Below, piece after piece: positions 16,310 to 24,372 of a stretch of 41,452 nucleotides of DNA (positions are counted from its first letter, which is position 1; each line of letters opens with the position of its first letter). Made by a program: the position numbers and the translations under genes. This DNA comes from Pseudomonadota bacterium. Its GTDB lineage: Bacteria > Myxococcota_A > UBA796 > SXON01. The DNA is taken from NCBI GenBank assembly GCA_030685065.1, contig JAUXQH010000019.1, forward strand, positions 1 through 41,452, given 5' to 3'. Below the pieces are notes generated by a model. It was not told the DNA's origin, did no database searches, and saw nothing but the letters and a program-made list of their open reading frames with translations.

Positions 16310-16353
16310 AAAAACGAGAACGCCGGCCTTCGTGTTTGCGAAGGCCGGCGTTC
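16310..16353 (-). terminator. Rho-independent terminator of tRNA-Gly
   Basis: A perfect 15-bp inverted repeat (16318-16332 with 16339-16353, 6-nt loop), followed on the minus strand by TCG and five T (16314-16310). It begins 6 bp past the tRNA 3' end. Confidence 0.9.
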
Positions 16354-16359
16354 ATGGTT

Positions 16360-16435
16360 TGGAGCGGGAGACCGGACTTGAACCGGCGACAGCAACGTTG
16401 GCAACGTTGTACTCTACCAACTGAGTTACTCCCGC
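16360..16435 (-). tRNA. tRNA-Gly (GCC anticodon)
   Basis: A 76-nt minus-strand tRNA: acceptor GCGGGAG/CTCCCGC, D-arm with CTCAGTTGGTAGAG, anticodon stem CAACG/CGTTG with loop TTGCCAA giving anticodon GCC, T-arm GCCGG-TTCAAGT-CCGGT, discriminator T, encoded CCA. It reads GGY glycine codons. Confidence 0.97.
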
Positions 16436-16448
16436 GTTGGGTGACGGC

Positions 16449-16476
16449 CAATTAACCGTCCCCCAGATGGCGTCAA
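16449..16476 (-). promoter_or_regulatory. Putative sigma-70 promoter of tRNA-Gly
   Basis: Minus strand: CCTTGACG with TTGACG at 16476-16471, 16-bp spacer, TAATTG at 16454-16449, 13 bases before the tRNA. It matches the tRNA-Leu promoter closely. Confidence 0.6.
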
Positions 16477-16605
16477 GGCGCGGCGGGCGCGAAATTCGAC
16501 TTCGAGTGTCGCGGCGACGGAGCCCGGCTGAGGATCGGATGACAAGCACCTGAGGATCGTCTATCGTGGCCAGTGCGCTTCTTCCGCGCCCCCTTCGGAG
16601 CCTCG

Positions 16606-18543
16606 ATGACCCGCATGACGCACGCCGCCGCCTCGTTTCTCATCGCCCTTGTCGCAACGGCCGCGTTGCCCGGCTGCGATGGGCCTGCGGACGACGACAA
16701 GGGAGAGGAGAGCGCCGAGCCGGACTCGGCCGGTCCCGACACCTACGTGCTCCCTGTCGATGCCGACGGGGACGGGGTCGTCGAGGCGGACGACTGTGAC
16801 GACAACAACGCGGCGCTCTACCCGGGCCGCGCCGAAGACTGTGACGGCATCGACAACAACTGCAACGGCGTGGCGGACGAGGGGCTGTCCGACAGCGACA
16901 CCGACGGCACGGCCGACTGCATGGATGTCGAGGAGTGTGACGGTCTCGACAACAACGGGGACCACCAGGTGGACGAGGGCTACGGCGACAGCGACGGCGA
17001 CGGCGTCGCCGATTGTGTCGGCACCGAGTCCTGCGACGGCCTGGACAACAACGGGGACGGCCGGATCGACGAGGGCTACGACGCCGACGGGGACGGCGCG
17101 ACCCAGTGCGGCAGCTCCACCGCGGCGGCCGACTGCAACGACGCGGACGCGACCATCGCACCGACCGCGTCGGAGACCACCGGCGACCTGGTGGACAACG
17201 ACTGCGACGGGCAGGTGGACGAGGGCGCGTGGGCCGAGGGTGATCTCGCGATCACCGAGATCATGACCAACCCCGCGCGGACCTCCGATCCCGACGGGGA
17301 GTGGTTCGAGGTCTACAACGCCTCCGAGCGCACCCTCATCCTGAACGGCCTCATCATCAGCTCCTCGTTCGACGGCGAAGAGCACATGGTCCGGTCGGAC
17401 AATCTCGTGTTCCTGGAGCCCGGCGAGTTCTTCGTCTTCGCCCAGAACGACAACACGTCGACCAACGGCGACGTCGGCGTCGGCTACGTCTACGACCACA
17501 TGGTCCTCTCGAACGAGTCGGACGAGATCGTCCTCGTGGCCGACGGGGTCGTCCTCGACACGGTCGACTGGGATGACGGCGTGCAGATGCCCGATCCCGA
17601 CGGCGCGTCGATGGGCGTGGATCTCGGCAACTACTCGGCGTTCACGAACGACGACGACGCGAGCTGGTGCGTCGCCACCGTCCGGTGGACCGACGATCCG
17701 ACCTCCGACCGGGGCTCGCCGGGCGCCGGCAACGAGTTCTGCTCCACGTTCGACCACGACGGGGACGGCTACACCCCCGACCAGGGCGACTGCGACGACG
17801 ACGACACGACCACCTACCCCGACGCGTGGGAGGGCACGGATCCGGCGGACAACGACTGCGACGGAGCCGAAGAGACCGCCCCGGTGGGCGTCGCGTCCTC
17901 CTCGGGCACCGGGTACACGTGTGACGACATCTCGCTCTCCTCGGCCGGCTCCTACGACATCGAGGACGCCCCGCTCAGCTACGAGTGGACGCTCGTGAGC
18001 GCCCCCGCAGACTCGGTGCGGACGAGCGCCGACCTCGCAACCGCCACCTCGGCCAACCCGCAGTTCAACCCGGACGTGGAGGGCACCTACGTGTTCTCCC
18101 TCACCGTGAACGACGGCGGCACGGATGCCACTCCGGTCTCGACGTCGATCACCGTGGTTCCGCGCGAGACGAACGGCGTGCCGACGAGCGTGGCGGGCGC
18201 CGACCAGACCTACGACGAAACGTCGGTCTGTTCGCTCATCAGCTACGGCACGGCCTACAGCTGCGACGACTGCGACAGCCACGCCTTCACCCTCGACGGT
18301 TCGGGGAGCTCCGACCCCGACGGCGACGACCTCACCTACGCCTGGACCGTCCTCGGCGGTGGCACCTACGGGACGCTCGCCAGCTCCACCGGCGAGTCGG
18401 TCACGCTGAACGTCTCGGGCCTCACGGCCACCTACGGCTCCACGAACGGCCAGTCGGTCCAGGTCGGCCTCGTGGTCACCGACTGCATGGGCGCCACCTC
18501 GGAAGACTTCCTGAAGGTGAACTACAACTGCACGGGGTCCTGA
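16606..18543 (+). CDS. MopE-like/lamin-tail/PKD-like lipoprotein
   Basis: A 645-aa predicted outer-membrane or surface lipoprotein. The signal MTHAAASFLIALVATAALPGC carries a lipobox-like ALPGC. Residues ~45-215 hold several MopE-type metal-binding units (DADGDG, DCDDNN, CDGIDNNCNG, CDGLDNNGDG), which are rich in Ca/Cu ligands. Residues ~215-385 look like a lamin-tail domain (ITEIMTNPA, EWFEVYNASE, LEPGEFFVFAQ), followed by another DCDDDD unit and two PKD-like beta-sandwich segments (LDGSGSSDPDGDDLTYAW). The ATG at 16606 has ggag five bases upstream; a GTG at 16573 is less likely. Ligand and partner are unknown. Confidence 0.82.
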   Translation: MTRMTHAAASFLIALVATAALPGCDGPADDDKGEESAEPDSAGPDTYVLPVDADGDGVVEADDCDDNNAALYPGRAEDCDGIDNNCNGVADEGLSDSDTDGTADCMDVEECDGLDNNGDHQVDEGYGDSDGDGVADCVGTESCDGLDNNGDGRIDEGYDADGDGATQCGSSTAAADCNDADATIAPTASETTGDLVDNDCDGQVDEGAWAEGDLAITEIMTNPARTSDPDGEWFEVYNASERTLILNGLIISSSFDGEEHMVRSDNLVFLEPGEFFVFAQNDNTSTNGDVGVGYVYDHMVLSNESDEIVLVADGVVLDTVDWDDGVQMPDPDGASMGVDLGNYSAFTNDDDASWCVATVRWTDDPTSDRGSPGAGNEFCSTFDHDGDGYTPDQGDCDDDDTTTYPDAWEGTDPADNDCDGAEETAPVGVASSSGTGYTCDDISLSSAGSYDIEDAPLSYEWTLVSAPADSVRTSADLATATSANPQFNPDVEGTYVFSLTVNDGGTDATPVSTSITVVPRETNGVPTSVAGADQTYDETSVCSLISYGTAYSCDDCDSHAFTLDGSGSSDPDGDDLTYAWTVLGGGTYGTLASSTGESVTLNVSGLTATYGSTNGQSVQVGLVVTDCMGATSEDFLKVNYNCTGS

Positions 18544-18577
18544 TCGGGCGGGCCCGCCGGGTGCTGATCGGGCGGGC
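18540..18577 (+). repeat. 14-bp direct repeat carrying the stop codon
   Basis: CTGATCGGGCGGGC occurs at 18540-18553 and 18564-18577, 24 bp apart and in the same frame. The first TGA is the stop of the MopE-like lipoprotein. The segment is also palindrome-rich (GCCGAG-CTA-CTCGGC near 18583-18597) and may terminate both convergent genes. Confidence 0.8.
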
Positions 18578-18588
18578 GCCCGGCCGAG

Positions 18589-19857
18589 CTACTCGGCTCG
18601 CTTCGCGATGCGCGTGAGGGGCTCCCGGAATCGTTCCGGAGCCGTCGCGGCGGCCGCGCGGGCCTGCTTTGCGAGCCGGCCCTCCAGCGTGCGGAAGAGG
18701 TCCTCCCGCGTCGTGAGGTCCCCGCCGCCCGCCGCGCGGGAGAGCGCGAGCTGGACCGGCGCGCCGGGGCTCGGGTAGAGGAGCAGCGACCGGTCGACCG
18801 TGCCGCCCGTGCCCAGCAGCACCTCTACGATCGCGTCGAGCGCGTGCGGGAAGGAGGGATCGTCGTAAGCGGCCTGCAGGTGGTCGAGCGCGTCCTTGGC
18901 GGCGATCACGCGCCACGCGTCCGCGAGCGGCGCCACGGTGGGATCCCAGCGCTTGGCGTCCTCCATGACCGCGACGCGGTCGAAGCCGCCGCACGGGGCG
19001 TCCGTACACGCGTTGCGCCAGCGCAGGGCGGCCTGCGCGACCAGGGCCAGGCCGGTGGAGTCGTTGGCGCCCGCGTCCGCCGCGAGGCCTTGCCAGGCGC
19101 GGGTGAGCAGGGTGTTCGTCGGGTCTCCGGAGACGCCCGCGCGCGCGCCCGCGTCCGCCCGGAGCGCCTTGAGCGTGACCTGCTCGGCGTCCCGATCGGC
19201 GGCGGTCCCCATCAGGGCGAGCCAGGTGGCCTCCTCGAGCGCGACGCGGCCGGCGGCGGCGGCGTCGGGGTCCCGCGGGAGCGCCGCGCGCGCGAGCAGC
19301 AGGGCGCCGGCGGGCGTGGCGGAGGCGCGATCGTAGGTCGGCGCCGAGAGCGCGCGCGCGGCGGCGCCCACGGGGATGCCGGGCGCGTCGAGCCAGCCGA
19401 GCAGCACCTGCCGCTCCACCACGCCGAGCAGGGCCTCGGGCTTCGCGCCGAGCCAGTCGAGCGCGGGCCGGACCTGGTCCTGGCTCGGGTCACCCGAGGG
19501 GAGCGGGACCGCCCACCCCAGCGCGGCGGGTGGGTCCGCCAGGGCTGTTTCCAGCGCGGCGAGCCGCGCGCCCCGCGCGAGGGCGACCACCGGCGTGCCC
19601 CGGTGCGCCGCCTCGATGGACGCCCACTCGGTGGGGCTCGGCGCCGCGCTCTGGGCCACCGCGCTCCAGGCGGCGAGCGCGGTGTCGCCGGCGGCGGATG
19701 GCGTGCGGGTGCGGCGGGCGAGAGGATCGTCCCCGATGATCCAGGCCAGCAGCGCGGCGGGGTCCGTTGGCTCGGGCGGTGCCTCGGAGGAGCCGGAGGC
19801 CTCGATCTCGAGCGCGGGCGGGATGGGGCGGGCGCAGGCCGCGAGCAGGAGAAGCAT
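18589..19857 (-). CDS. Alanine-rich lipoprotein of unknown function
   Basis: A 422-aa product starting MLLLLAACARP, a very short signal with lipobox LAAC. The mature part is strongly alpha-helical in composition (Ala/Leu/Asp) and may form a helical-repeat solenoid; paired cysteines occur in RNACTDAPCGG. No family is recognised. The ATG at 19857 is chosen because no alternative start lies close upstream, although the frame continues open through low-complexity Arg/Gly sequence. It is divergent from the alpha/beta hydrolase and convergent with the MopE-like gene. Confidence 0.65.
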   Translation of the reverse strand: MLLLLAACARPIPPALEIEASGSSEAPPEPTDPAALLAWIIGDDPLARRTRTPSAAGDTALAAWSAVAQSAAPSPTEWASIEAAHRGTPVVALARGARLAALETALADPPAALGWAVPLPSGDPSQDQVRPALDWLGAKPEALLGVVERQVLLGWLDAPGIPVGAAARALSAPTYDRASATPAGALLLARAALPRDPDAAAAGRVALEEATWLALMGTAADRDAEQVTLKALRADAGARAGVSGDPTNTLLTRAWQGLAADAGANDSTGLALVAQAALRWRNACTDAPCGGFDRVAVMEDAKRWDPTVAPLADAWRVIAAKDALDHLQAAYDDPSFPHALDAIVEVLLGTGGTVDRSLLLYPSPGAPVQLALSRAAGGGDLTTREDLFRTLEGRLAKQARAAAATAPERFREPLTRIAKRAE

Positions 19858-19981
19858 GCCCCAACGTAGCCAGTTCTCGCCGCGAAACCCCCTTTCGGGG
19901 AGCCGGCGTGTCGGCGCCCCTCCGCCGCGCCCCCCTCCCCTGCCTTGCCGGACCGCCACCCACCGCGCTAGGGAACGGCGG

Positions 19982-20884
19982 ATGACCACCCGATTCGGAA
20001 CCTTGGACGGCGTGGTGTACGGCCCTCCCGACGCTGCGGTCGTCTGCGTGCTGCTCCACGGGATCGGCCTCGGGCCCTGGTTCTGGGAGCCCTGGATCCC
20101 CGCCTTCACGGCGGCCGGCGTGCGGACCATCGCCTTGCGCATGCCCGGTCACGGCCCGGGGGACGCGGACATCGGCCTCACGGACACCGTCACCGCGGTG
20201 GAAGCCGCGCTCGACGCGATCGGCGGCGCCCCGGTGCTCGTCGGGCACAGCATGGCCGGGCTCGTGGCGCAGATCCTGGCGTCCCGCCGGGCGCTCGGCG
20301 CCGTGGCGCTCGTTTGTCCGCTCGCCGCGGGGCAGGTCCGGGTGTTCCCGCCGCGGCGTGCGCTGCCGGGCGGCCTGGCGCTCGCGCGGCCCTTCTTCGC
20401 GGGGGCGCCCCTGCGCTTGGGGTGGAGCCTCTACCGCGCCCTCGGGCTCGAGCTCCTCGAGGAGGCCACCGCGCGCGACATCCACGCGCGCATCGTTCCC
20501 TGGCCGAACCGTCTCTGCCGCGACCTGGTGTTCGCGCGCCCGGTCGTCGATCCGGCGCTCGTGAACGTGCCGGTCCTCGTGGCGCTCGGGGGCCGTGACG
20601 CGCTCGTGCCCTGGCGGCAGGCCCGCGTGTTGGGTGACCTCTACGAGGCTGTCACCTGGCGCTACGACGACCTCGGTCACATGCCCCCCTGGGAGCCCGG
20701 CGGCGATCGCCTCGGGCGCGATCTCGCGGCGTGGGTCGCGGCGCCGTCGCGGCCGAAGGTCCTCGAGAGCGAGGGGTACGGCCCGGCGGAGGGCGTCGGG
20801 CACACCACGCGGCGGCAGCGGCGCGGCGAGGAGATGAAGCGGCGGAGTGCCTACGGCCAGAAGGGCTCGGCGCGGGGCACCTGA
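19982..20884 (+). CDS. Alpha/beta-fold hydrolase
   Basis: The 300-aa product has the full alpha/beta-hydrolase set: oxyanion-hole LLHGIG, nucleophile elbow GHSMAG, acid in GGRDALVPW and catalytic His in LGHMPPWEPG. There is no signal peptide, so it is cytoplasmic. The substrate cannot be told from sequence. The last ~35 residues are a basic, low-complexity tail (TTRRQRRGEEMKRRS) outside the fold. The final codon and stop sit in a 10-bp direct repeat. Confidence 0.82.
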   Translation: MTTRFGTLDGVVYGPPDAAVVCVLLHGIGLGPWFWEPWIPAFTAAGVRTIALRMPGHGPGDADIGLTDTVTAVEAALDAIGGAPVLVGHSMAGLVAQILASRRALGAVALVCPLAAGQVRVFPPRRALPGGLALARPFFAGAPLRLGWSLYRALGLELLEEATARDIHARIVPWPNRLCRDLVFARPVVDPALVNVPVLVALGGRDALVPWRQARVLGDLYEAVTWRYDDLGHMPPWEPGGDRLGRDLAAWVAAPSRPKVLESEGYGPAEGVGHTTRRQRRGEEMKRRSAYGQKGSARGT

Positions 20885-20900
20885 GAGCCTCTGAGAGCCG
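20881..20900 (+). repeat. 10-bp tandem repeat carrying the hydrolase stop
   Basis: CTGAGAGCCT (20881-20890) and CTGAGAGCCG (20891-20900). The TGA of copy 1 is the hydrolase stop; copy 2 places a TGA in the next frame. Confidence 0.7.
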
Positions 20901-20907
20901 GCCCCGG

Positions 20908-21978
20908 TCACACCGTCCGGACGGGCGCCTCGCGGTCGTCGAACACCAGCACCCGCTCGGGCCAGCACATCGCGGCGAGGCCGCCGTCGAAGTCACTGTC
21001 GCGACCGCGCGCACGTTCAGCAAAGCGCCGGCCCACGCTGTAGTCGACGCAGAACACGCCGCCCGGGCTCTCCTCGGAGTCCGCGGACCCGCCCGCCCAG
21101 GCGAACGGCGGCAGATCGTCCCACACGTCCATCTTTCCTTCGATCGGCGGGCCCCGGCGCCGCCAATAGTGGCCCACCACGGTGGGCCGCTCGACCGGGC
21201 GCCTCCACCATCGGTCCCGGGCGACGAACCGCCACTTTCCGCCCACGAAGAAGTGCCCGCCCTGGGGGACCTCCACCTCGGCGCCGGACGTGAGCAGCTT
21301 CATCGGGTTGCGGACCTGGTGGGCGGCGTCCTCCTCCGCGACGGCGGGAAGATGGCGATCCGGCCGCACGCCGAAGTCCCGAAGCTGCTCGAAGGCCGCC
21401 CGCTCCTCGGCCGCGCGGTCGGGGATGCCCCGCCGGGCGAGGTCGGCCTCGATCTCTTCCGCGAAGGCGTCGGCCAGGGCCGCGTGGTCCCCCGCCTCCG
21501 GCAGGCGCGCGGCCTCCGCGGCGTTCCAGCAGGCGTGGACCACCCGGAGGTCGTCCCGCTCGAGCACCAGGGGCAGGTCGCGGATGAAGCTCCGGATCGT
21601 GGCGCGCTCGGCGTGCGTCGCGAGGCGAGACCGAAAGGGAACGGGGGTGCCGCGGAGCTGCGCGTGATCGTTGGCGTCTCCCCAGTACCAGCCGTTGCCC
21701 TCCTTGCGGTCCTCCTGGAGGAGGTTGAGCTCGTGGTTGCCGAGCACGCTGTGGGCCAGCCCCGCCTCGGTCAGGCGGGAAACGATCTCGAGGACGGCGA
21801 TGCTGTCGGGCCCGCGGTCCACCAGGTCCCCCACGAACACGACGGGCCGCGCGGCGCGGAGGCGATCGGGATCGACGCCGAGGCGGTGGAGGAGGGCGAG
21901 CAGGGCCTCGACCTCTCCGTGGATGTCGCCGACCAGGGCGAGGGGGCCGGGCGGGAGCGCTTGGATCAGGCGAGGCAT
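20908..21978 (-). CDS. Calcineurin-like (PPP-type) metallophosphoesterase
   Basis: A 356-aa cytoplasmic phosphoesterase with the PPP-type signature GDIHGE...GDLVDRGPDS...GNHEL and a distal VVGHYW motif carrying a metal-ligand His. This resembles bacterial serine/threonine- or ApaH-type phosphatases; the exact substrate (phosphoprotein, Ap4A or other) cannot be resolved. Its ATG lies 4 bp after the pyrD stop on the same strand, so the two are probably co-transcribed. It is longer than ApaH (~280 aa) by a middle insertion (Trp/Asp-rich NGWYWGDANDHAQ). Confidence 0.82.
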   Translation of the reverse strand: MPRLIQALPPGPLALVGDIHGEVEALLALLHRLGVDPDRLRAARPVVFVGDLVDRGPDSIAVLEIVSRLTEAGLAHSVLGNHELNLLQEDRKEGNGWYWGDANDHAQLRGTPVPFRSRLATHAERATIRSFIRDLPLVLERDDLRVVHACWNAAEAARLPEAGDHAALADAFAEEIEADLARRGIPDRAAEERAAFEQLRDFGVRPDRHLPAVAEEDAAHQVRNPMKLLTSGAEVEVPQGGHFFVGGKWRFVARDRWWRRPVERPTVVGHYWRRRGPPIEGKMDVWDDLPPFAWAGGSADSEESPGGVFCVDYSVGRRFAERARGRDSDFDGGLAAMCWPERVLVFDDREAPVRTV

Positions 21979-21982
21979 CGGC

Positions 21983-23038
21983 TCAGCCCCCGACCAGGGC
22001 GTCCAGGCTTCCCGCCGCCCGCGCCCGCTCCAGGAGCTCCGCGTGGATCTTCGAAGGGAGCGTCGGCCCCCCGTAGATGAAGGCCGTGTACAGCTGCGTC
22101 GCGGCGCAGCCGAGGCGGAGGAGGGCGAGCACGTCATCCGCGGTCGCGACGCCTCCCACCCCGACGACCGGGACGCGGCCGGCCGCCGCGCCGACGACCA
22201 CCGCGATCTTGGCGCGGGCCAGCGGGGCGAGGGGCGCGCCCGAGAGGCCCCCCGCCTGGTCGAGGCGGCCCGTGGTGCCCGGGCGCGACAGCGTGGTGTT
22301 GGTGGCGAGGATCCCGGCGCACCCGGCGGCGACCGCCACGTCCACGGCCTCGACGAGGGCCTCGTCCGGCAGGTCGGGGGCGAGCTTGAGGAAGACCGGC
22401 GTGCCCGCGGCGGCGGGGATCACCGCGCCCAGCAGCCGCTCGAGCGGCTCCTTCTCCTGGAGCGCGCGGAGGCCCGGCGTGTTCGGGGAGGACACGTTGA
22501 CGACGAAGTAGTCGGCGAGGCCGCGGAGGGCCGCGAGGCTCACGAGGTAGTCGCCCACGGCCTCCTCGTTGGGGACGGCCTTGGACTTGCCGAGGTTCGC
22601 GCCGACCGGGGCGTGCTTCGGCCAGTGGCCGGCCTCGCGCAGCGCGCGGAGCTGCCCGGCGAGCGCGGCGGCGCCGAGGTTGTTGAAGCCCATGCGGTTG
22701 ATCAGCGCGCGCTCCTCGACGAGGCGGAACAGGCGCGGGCGGTCGTTGCCGGGCTGGGCCTGCCCGGTCACCGTGCCGAGCTCGATCGCGCCGAAGCCGA
22801 GCGCGTCCCACGTGCGGACGGCGACGCCGTTCTTGTCGAGCCCCGCGCCGAGCCCGAGCGGGCCCGCGAACGTGAGGCCGCCCACGCGGCGCGCGAGGAG
22901 GGGGTCCGGACGGAGGCGCGCCCCCTCCGCGACCAGCCGCGCCACGCCCATCGCGTGGAACGTGCGCTCGTGGGCGGTCTCGGCGTCCATGGCGAAGAGG
23001 GCGGGGCGTGCGACGCGGTAGAGCGTGTCGAGCAGCAT
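21983..23038 (-). CDS. pyrD: Dihydroorotate dehydrogenase (quinone), class 2
   Basis: Membrane-associated flavoenzyme oxidising dihydroorotate to orotate in pyrimidine synthesis, passing electrons to quinone. The 351 aa include the class-2 N-terminal helix region (MLLDTLYRVARPALFAMDAETAHE), GLGAGLDKNG, NRMGFNN, the catalytic-Ser segment VVNVSSPNTPGLR, KLAPDLPDE, and the phosphate-binding VGVGGV and QLYTAFIYGG. A metallophosphoesterase gene follows 4 bp downstream. This minus-strand pair is divergent from the amidohydrolase pair. Confidence 0.95.
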   Translation of the reverse strand: MLLDTLYRVARPALFAMDAETAHERTFHAMGVARLVAEGARLRPDPLLARRVGGLTFAGPLGLGAGLDKNGVAVRTWDALGFGAIELGTVTGQAQPGNDRPRLFRLVEERALINRMGFNNLGAAALAGQLRALREAGHWPKHAPVGANLGKSKAVPNEEAVGDYLVSLAALRGLADYFVVNVSSPNTPGLRALQEKEPLERLLGAVIPAAAGTPVFLKLAPDLPDEALVEAVDVAVAAGCAGILATNTTLSRPGTTGRLDQAGGLSGAPLAPLARAKIAVVVGAAAGRVPVVGVGGVATADDVLALLRLGCAATQLYTAFIYGGPTLPSKIHAELLERARAAGSLDALVGG

Positions 23039-23082
23039 GGCGGGCTTGTTATCGCGGTGCCGGGCCGCCGGACTGCCTCAAC

Positions 23083-23126
23083 TGGTTGTACGCTACGGCT
23101 CCGTTGGTTGTAGGCTACCGCTCCGA
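23083..23126 (+). repeat. 22-bp tandem repeat upstream of the amidohydrolases
   Basis: TGGTTGTACGCTACGGCTCCGT (shown here as positions 23083-23104) and its near copy at 23105-23126 differ at three positions. The second copy runs into the palindrome GCTCCGAGCGGAGC just before the amidohydrolase start. It lies in the divergent promoter region. Confidence 0.75.
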
Positions 23127-23142
23127 GCGGAGCCGATCCCGG

Positions 23143-24372
23143 ATGTTGTGGACCTTCCTCGCGGGCGCGCACGCGGCGTCCTTCGCAATCGTCCACGCCA
23201 CGATCCTGCCCGTGTCGGGGCCGCCGATCGCGGACGGCACGATCGTCGTGACGGACGGCAAGATCGCGGCCATCGGCGCCGGGGCGCCCGTGCCCGCCGG
23301 CGCGGCCACGATCGACGCCTCCGGCATGTTCCTCATGCCCGGCATCATCGACATCCACTCGCACATGGGCGTGTACCCCTGGCCGGACGCGAACGCGCAC
23401 GGCGACGGGAACGAGATGGTCGAGGCCTTCACCCCCCGCGTGTGGGCGGGCGATGGGTTCGACCCCGACGATCCGGCCATCCCCCGGGCGCGGGCGGGCG
23501 GGGTCACGACGATCCAGGTGCTGCCCGGCTCCGCCAACCTCATCGGGGGGCAGAGCGCGGTCGTGAAGCTCCGGCCCGAGACGACCATCGCGCCGATGCT
23601 GTTCGAGGGTGCGCCCCGCGGGATCAAGATGGCGGTCGGCGAGAACCCGAAGCGCGTGTACGGCGCGGTGAACGACGACGACCAGATCCTCACCCGCATG
23701 GGCCTCGCGGCGGCGCTCCGGGGTGAATTCCAGGCGGCGCTCGACTACCGCGAGGCCCGCAAGCGCAGTGAAGCCTCCGGGGAGCGGCCGCCGAAGGACC
23801 TCGATCTGGAGGTCCTGCTGGACGTCATCGACGACAAGATCCGCGTCCACCTGCACTGTTACCGCACGCACGACATCGACATGTTCTTCCGGGTGGCGGA
23901 CGAGTTCGGCTTCAAGGTCACGTCCGTGCAGCACGCCCTGGAGGCCTACAAGGTGCGGGACATCCTCGCCGCCCACGGCACCGGCCTCGCGACGTTCGCG
24001 GACTGGTGGGGCTTCAAGATGGAGGCGTGGGACGCCATCCCCCAGAACGCGGTGCTCGTGTCGAGCGTGGGCGTGCCGGTCGCGATCCACTCCGACTCCG
24101 CCAGCCACGTCCAGCGGCTCAACCTGGAGGCCGCGAAGATGCTCCGCTACGGCATGTCCGAGCTCGACGCGCTCGAGGCGATCACGCTCGATCCGGCGCG
24201 CATGCTCGGGATCGATGGCCGCGTGGGCTCCCTCGAGGTCGGCAAGGACGCCGATCTCGCGCTGTTCGACCGCCATCCGTTCGATGTCTACGGCCGTGTA
24301 GAGCGCACCTGGATCGACGGTAACGTCGTGTATGACCGTCGCAAGGAGGGCACCCCCGATGGCGTCCGTTAG
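23143..24372 (+). CDS. Amidohydrolase family protein (active-site residues present)
   Basis: A 409-aa metal-dependent hydrolase of the imidazolonepropionase/dihydroorotase type. The composite beta-sandwich start (VVTDGKIAAIGAG) is followed by the metal motif DIHSHMG, later His residues (VHLHCYR, VQHALEAYK) and the Asp in HSDSASH, and then the C-terminal sandwich (GSLEVGKDADLALFDRHPF). The N-terminus MLWTFLAGAHAASFA may be a short signal peptide. It overlaps the next gene by 14 bp, which encodes a related but metal-site-deficient partner. Substrate unknown; a peptidase- or lactonase-like activity is possible. Confidence 0.85.
   Translation: MLWTFLAGAHAASFAIVHATILPVSGPPIADGTIVVTDGKIAAIGAGAPVPAGAATIDASGMFLMPGIIDIHSHMGVYPWPDANAHGDGNEMVEAFTPRVWAGDGFDPDDPAIPRARAGGVTTIQVLPGSANLIGGQSAVVKLRPETTIAPMLFEGAPRGIKMAVGENPKRVYGAVNDDDQILTRMGLAAALRGEFQAALDYREARKRSEASGERPPKDLDLEVLLDVIDDKIRVHLHCYRTHDIDMFFRVADEFGFKVTSVQHALEAYKVRDILAAHGTGLATFADWWGFKMEAWDAIPQNAVLVSSVGVPVAIHSDSASHVQRLNLEAAKMLRYGMSELDALEAITLDPARMLGIDGRVGSLEVGKDADLALFDRHPFDVYGRVERTWIDGNVVYDRRKEGTPDGVR

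Noticed and set aside
16561..18282. 573-codon minus-strand frame rich in Val/Arg/Gly opposite the MopE-like gene
   Set aside because: It is the complement of GAC/GAT-rich repeats and has no signal, domain or ribosome-binding site; the plus-strand product has a lipobox and recognisable modules.
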